Positions 12,844 through 13,915 of a DNA stretch of 13,915 nucleotides are shown one piece after another. The DNA is from Anaeromyces robustus (taxonomy: Eukaryota; Neocallimastigomycota; Neocallimastigomycetes; Neocallimastigales; Neocallimastigaceae). The position numbers and the translations under genes were made by a program. The notes below the pieces were generated by a model, which saw nothing but the letters and a program-made list of their open reading frames with translations, was not told the DNA's origin and did no database searches. Where the stretch lies: the NCBI GenBank assembly GCA_002104895.1, contig MCFG01000003.1, positions 448,001-461,915 on the forward strand. The letters run 5' to 3'. Each line of letters begins with the position of its first letter. Positions within the stretch are counted from its first letter, which is position 1.

Positions 12844-13915
12844 ATAGAAACAAATAAATTTAAAATAATAATTTAAAAGCATTTTAATTAATTAATTAAT
12901 GTTTAGTATCTTTAAAAATAATTATATTATTTATTTTATTCAATATTATATTGAATTATATTGAATTATATTATATTTACTTACAGGTTATCTTGAAATG
13001 CATCAGGAACTAATAAAAATTCTATTCCTTCTGATATAACATAAATATTTTTATTTAAATTAATTCTTTTGTTATTTATTTTTGTTATTAATTGAGTTGT
13101 ACCATATCTTGTAATTTCGATATCAACATTATAAAGGGTATTTATAAGATAATAATCTTTCTTTTCAATCATTTCATATGGTGGATAGTTAAATTTATCA
13201 TTTTCATTATCTGATTTCACATTCAGGTCAACAGATTCCTTTTTTATATTAATTGGACATTCTGTTTCATTATCTAATATAAGTTCTTCTAATGGTGATA
13301 ATTTATTTACTAATCCATATATCATTATCTTTTGTCGTTTAGATAGTAATGGATTTCCAAGATTAAAAACTATATTTGGACATTGGAAATTAAAATTTGG
13401 CTTATTAAATAAATAAGATGAATTATCATAGTCCTTATTATGATATACTGAATGAGGAAGAATAAGGAAATGTCCTTCTGTTTAAGTAAAATAATTTTAT
13501 AAATAAATAAGTATATAAAAATAAATTAATTATTATTTTTAATATAATAATGATAAAGAAAAATTAATTAAATAAAAATATTACCAGTTGTGAAAAGGGA
13601 ATTAGTAAATTCATTATTAATTTTATTATCTAAATAATATAATTTATATTAATATTTTGTTAGTTATTTGATATTATTGTTTTTTTTTTTTTTTTTTTCA
13701 TAAATTTTTAATTTATAAAGATTATCAGATATTACCTTCATCGAATAGTAAATATAATATTTTAATGTCTCACTAATAAAGAAACTTTCCATTCTATTTT
13801 CTTTTTTAAGACGAGTTAAAGGATTTAATTGGGCATATCCACATTCTGTTTTACAATATGTTTCCAATATCATTTAGTACCATTTCCTATTTCTAAATAA
13901 TAAGGATCTTTTGTT
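11871..13915 (-). CDS. EDEM: EDEM/GH47 paralogue, copy B, 3' part with PA domain (5' end outside window; first exon has frame breaks)
   Basis: This is the C-terminal part of a second EDEM-type gene. Exons seen: 13915-13736 (cut at the window edge), 13629-13585 (45 nt), 13477-12985, 12669-11871. It matches copy A through KTECGYAQL, ENRMESF, LFTTEGH and CPNI..N.G.PLLS, with the same phase 1 introns and the same 45-nt exon. I count 52 identical of 67 residues in two hand-aligned blocks. Unlike A it continues: an acidic linker, a segment FLLVPDAFQDN, then a protease-associated domain (NRGGCFFSEK, AGAVGIVVAS, IPSIMIS) interrupted by a long Lys/Glu-rich insertion. That order is EDEM3-like; the PA domain is thought to help with substrate or partner recognition. 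The tail is Lys/Asn-rich and ends ISEKEV, not HDEL. The window-edge exon needs about three small indels to match copy A (net one base lost before KTECGY, another after LKYY), so it is either sequence error or decay. Confidence 0.87.
12717..12846. repeat. (TAAA)n with TAAG variants in EDEM copy B's last intron
   Basis: About 32 units, with TAAG at three or so positions, fill much of the 315-nt intron 12670-12984. This is the longest intron visible in copy B. Confidence 0.95.
13680..13698. repeat. 19-T homopolymer in a copy B intron
   Basis: The T run lies inside the 106-nt intron 13630-13735; on the gene strand it is an A run. Confidence 0.9.

Noticed and set aside
12653-12882. Two overlapping LFIY frames near copy B
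   Set aside because: They derive from the TAAA tract inside B's last intron.
13840-13915. A short intron as an explanation for the frame break in copy B
   Set aside because: The GT...AG interval available is about 35 nt and would remove a segment that is conserved in copy A, so indels explain it better.

Overview
The window is extremely AT-rich eukaryotic nuclear DNA. It has dense short GT-AG introns (29 inferred), A/T-ending codons, low-complexity Asn/Asp/Lys insertions in proteins, and long (TAAA)n, (TTA)n and homopolymer tracts outside coding exons. The proteins have fungal/opisthokont-type orthologues. The combination best fits an anaerobic gut fungus (Neocallimastigomycota), which is an inference from style; a dictyostelid or another AT-rich lineage is not excluded. 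No bacterial, viral or transposon gene was recognised.

Layout. (1) 1-4765, minus strand: VPS35, the retromer core subunit, as 13 exons; the C-terminus runs off the left edge. (2) 4766-6490: gene-free divergent intergenic region with two TAAA tracts. (3) 6491-7261, plus strand: a four-exon gene for the small ER membrane protein Asterix (PAT complex), including a 23-nt microexon. (4) 7262-8175: gene-free convergent region packed with simple repeats and a 19-bp tandem duplication. (5) 8176-11041, minus strand: a complete 12-exon GH47 EDEM/Htm1-type ER alpha-mannosidase-like gene (copy A) with 15-, 28- and 34-nt microexons. A signal-peptide-like stretch lies just upstream in frame but without an ATG. 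(6) 11042-11870: gene-free, with a TAAA tract, an inverted repeat and a 43-T run. (7) 11871-13915, minus strand: the 3' part of a second EDEM gene (copy B) in head-to-tail tandem with A. B carries a C-terminal protease-associated (PA) domain that A lacks. Its most upstream exon, at the window edge, has reading-frame breaks.

Function. All four genes serve the secretory/endosomal membrane system: retromer recycling (VPS35), ER membrane-protein insertion (Asterix), and mannose trimming of misfolded glycoproteins for ERAD (EDEM A and B). In a eukaryote this adjacency need not be functional, apart from the tandem EDEM pair, which is clearly a local duplication. I found no wholly new system. The observations most worth checking are the short/long EDEM pair, the missing start codon or frameshift at A's signal peptide, the microexons, and the large strand-flipping TAAA/TTTA tract near a VPS35 5' splice site.
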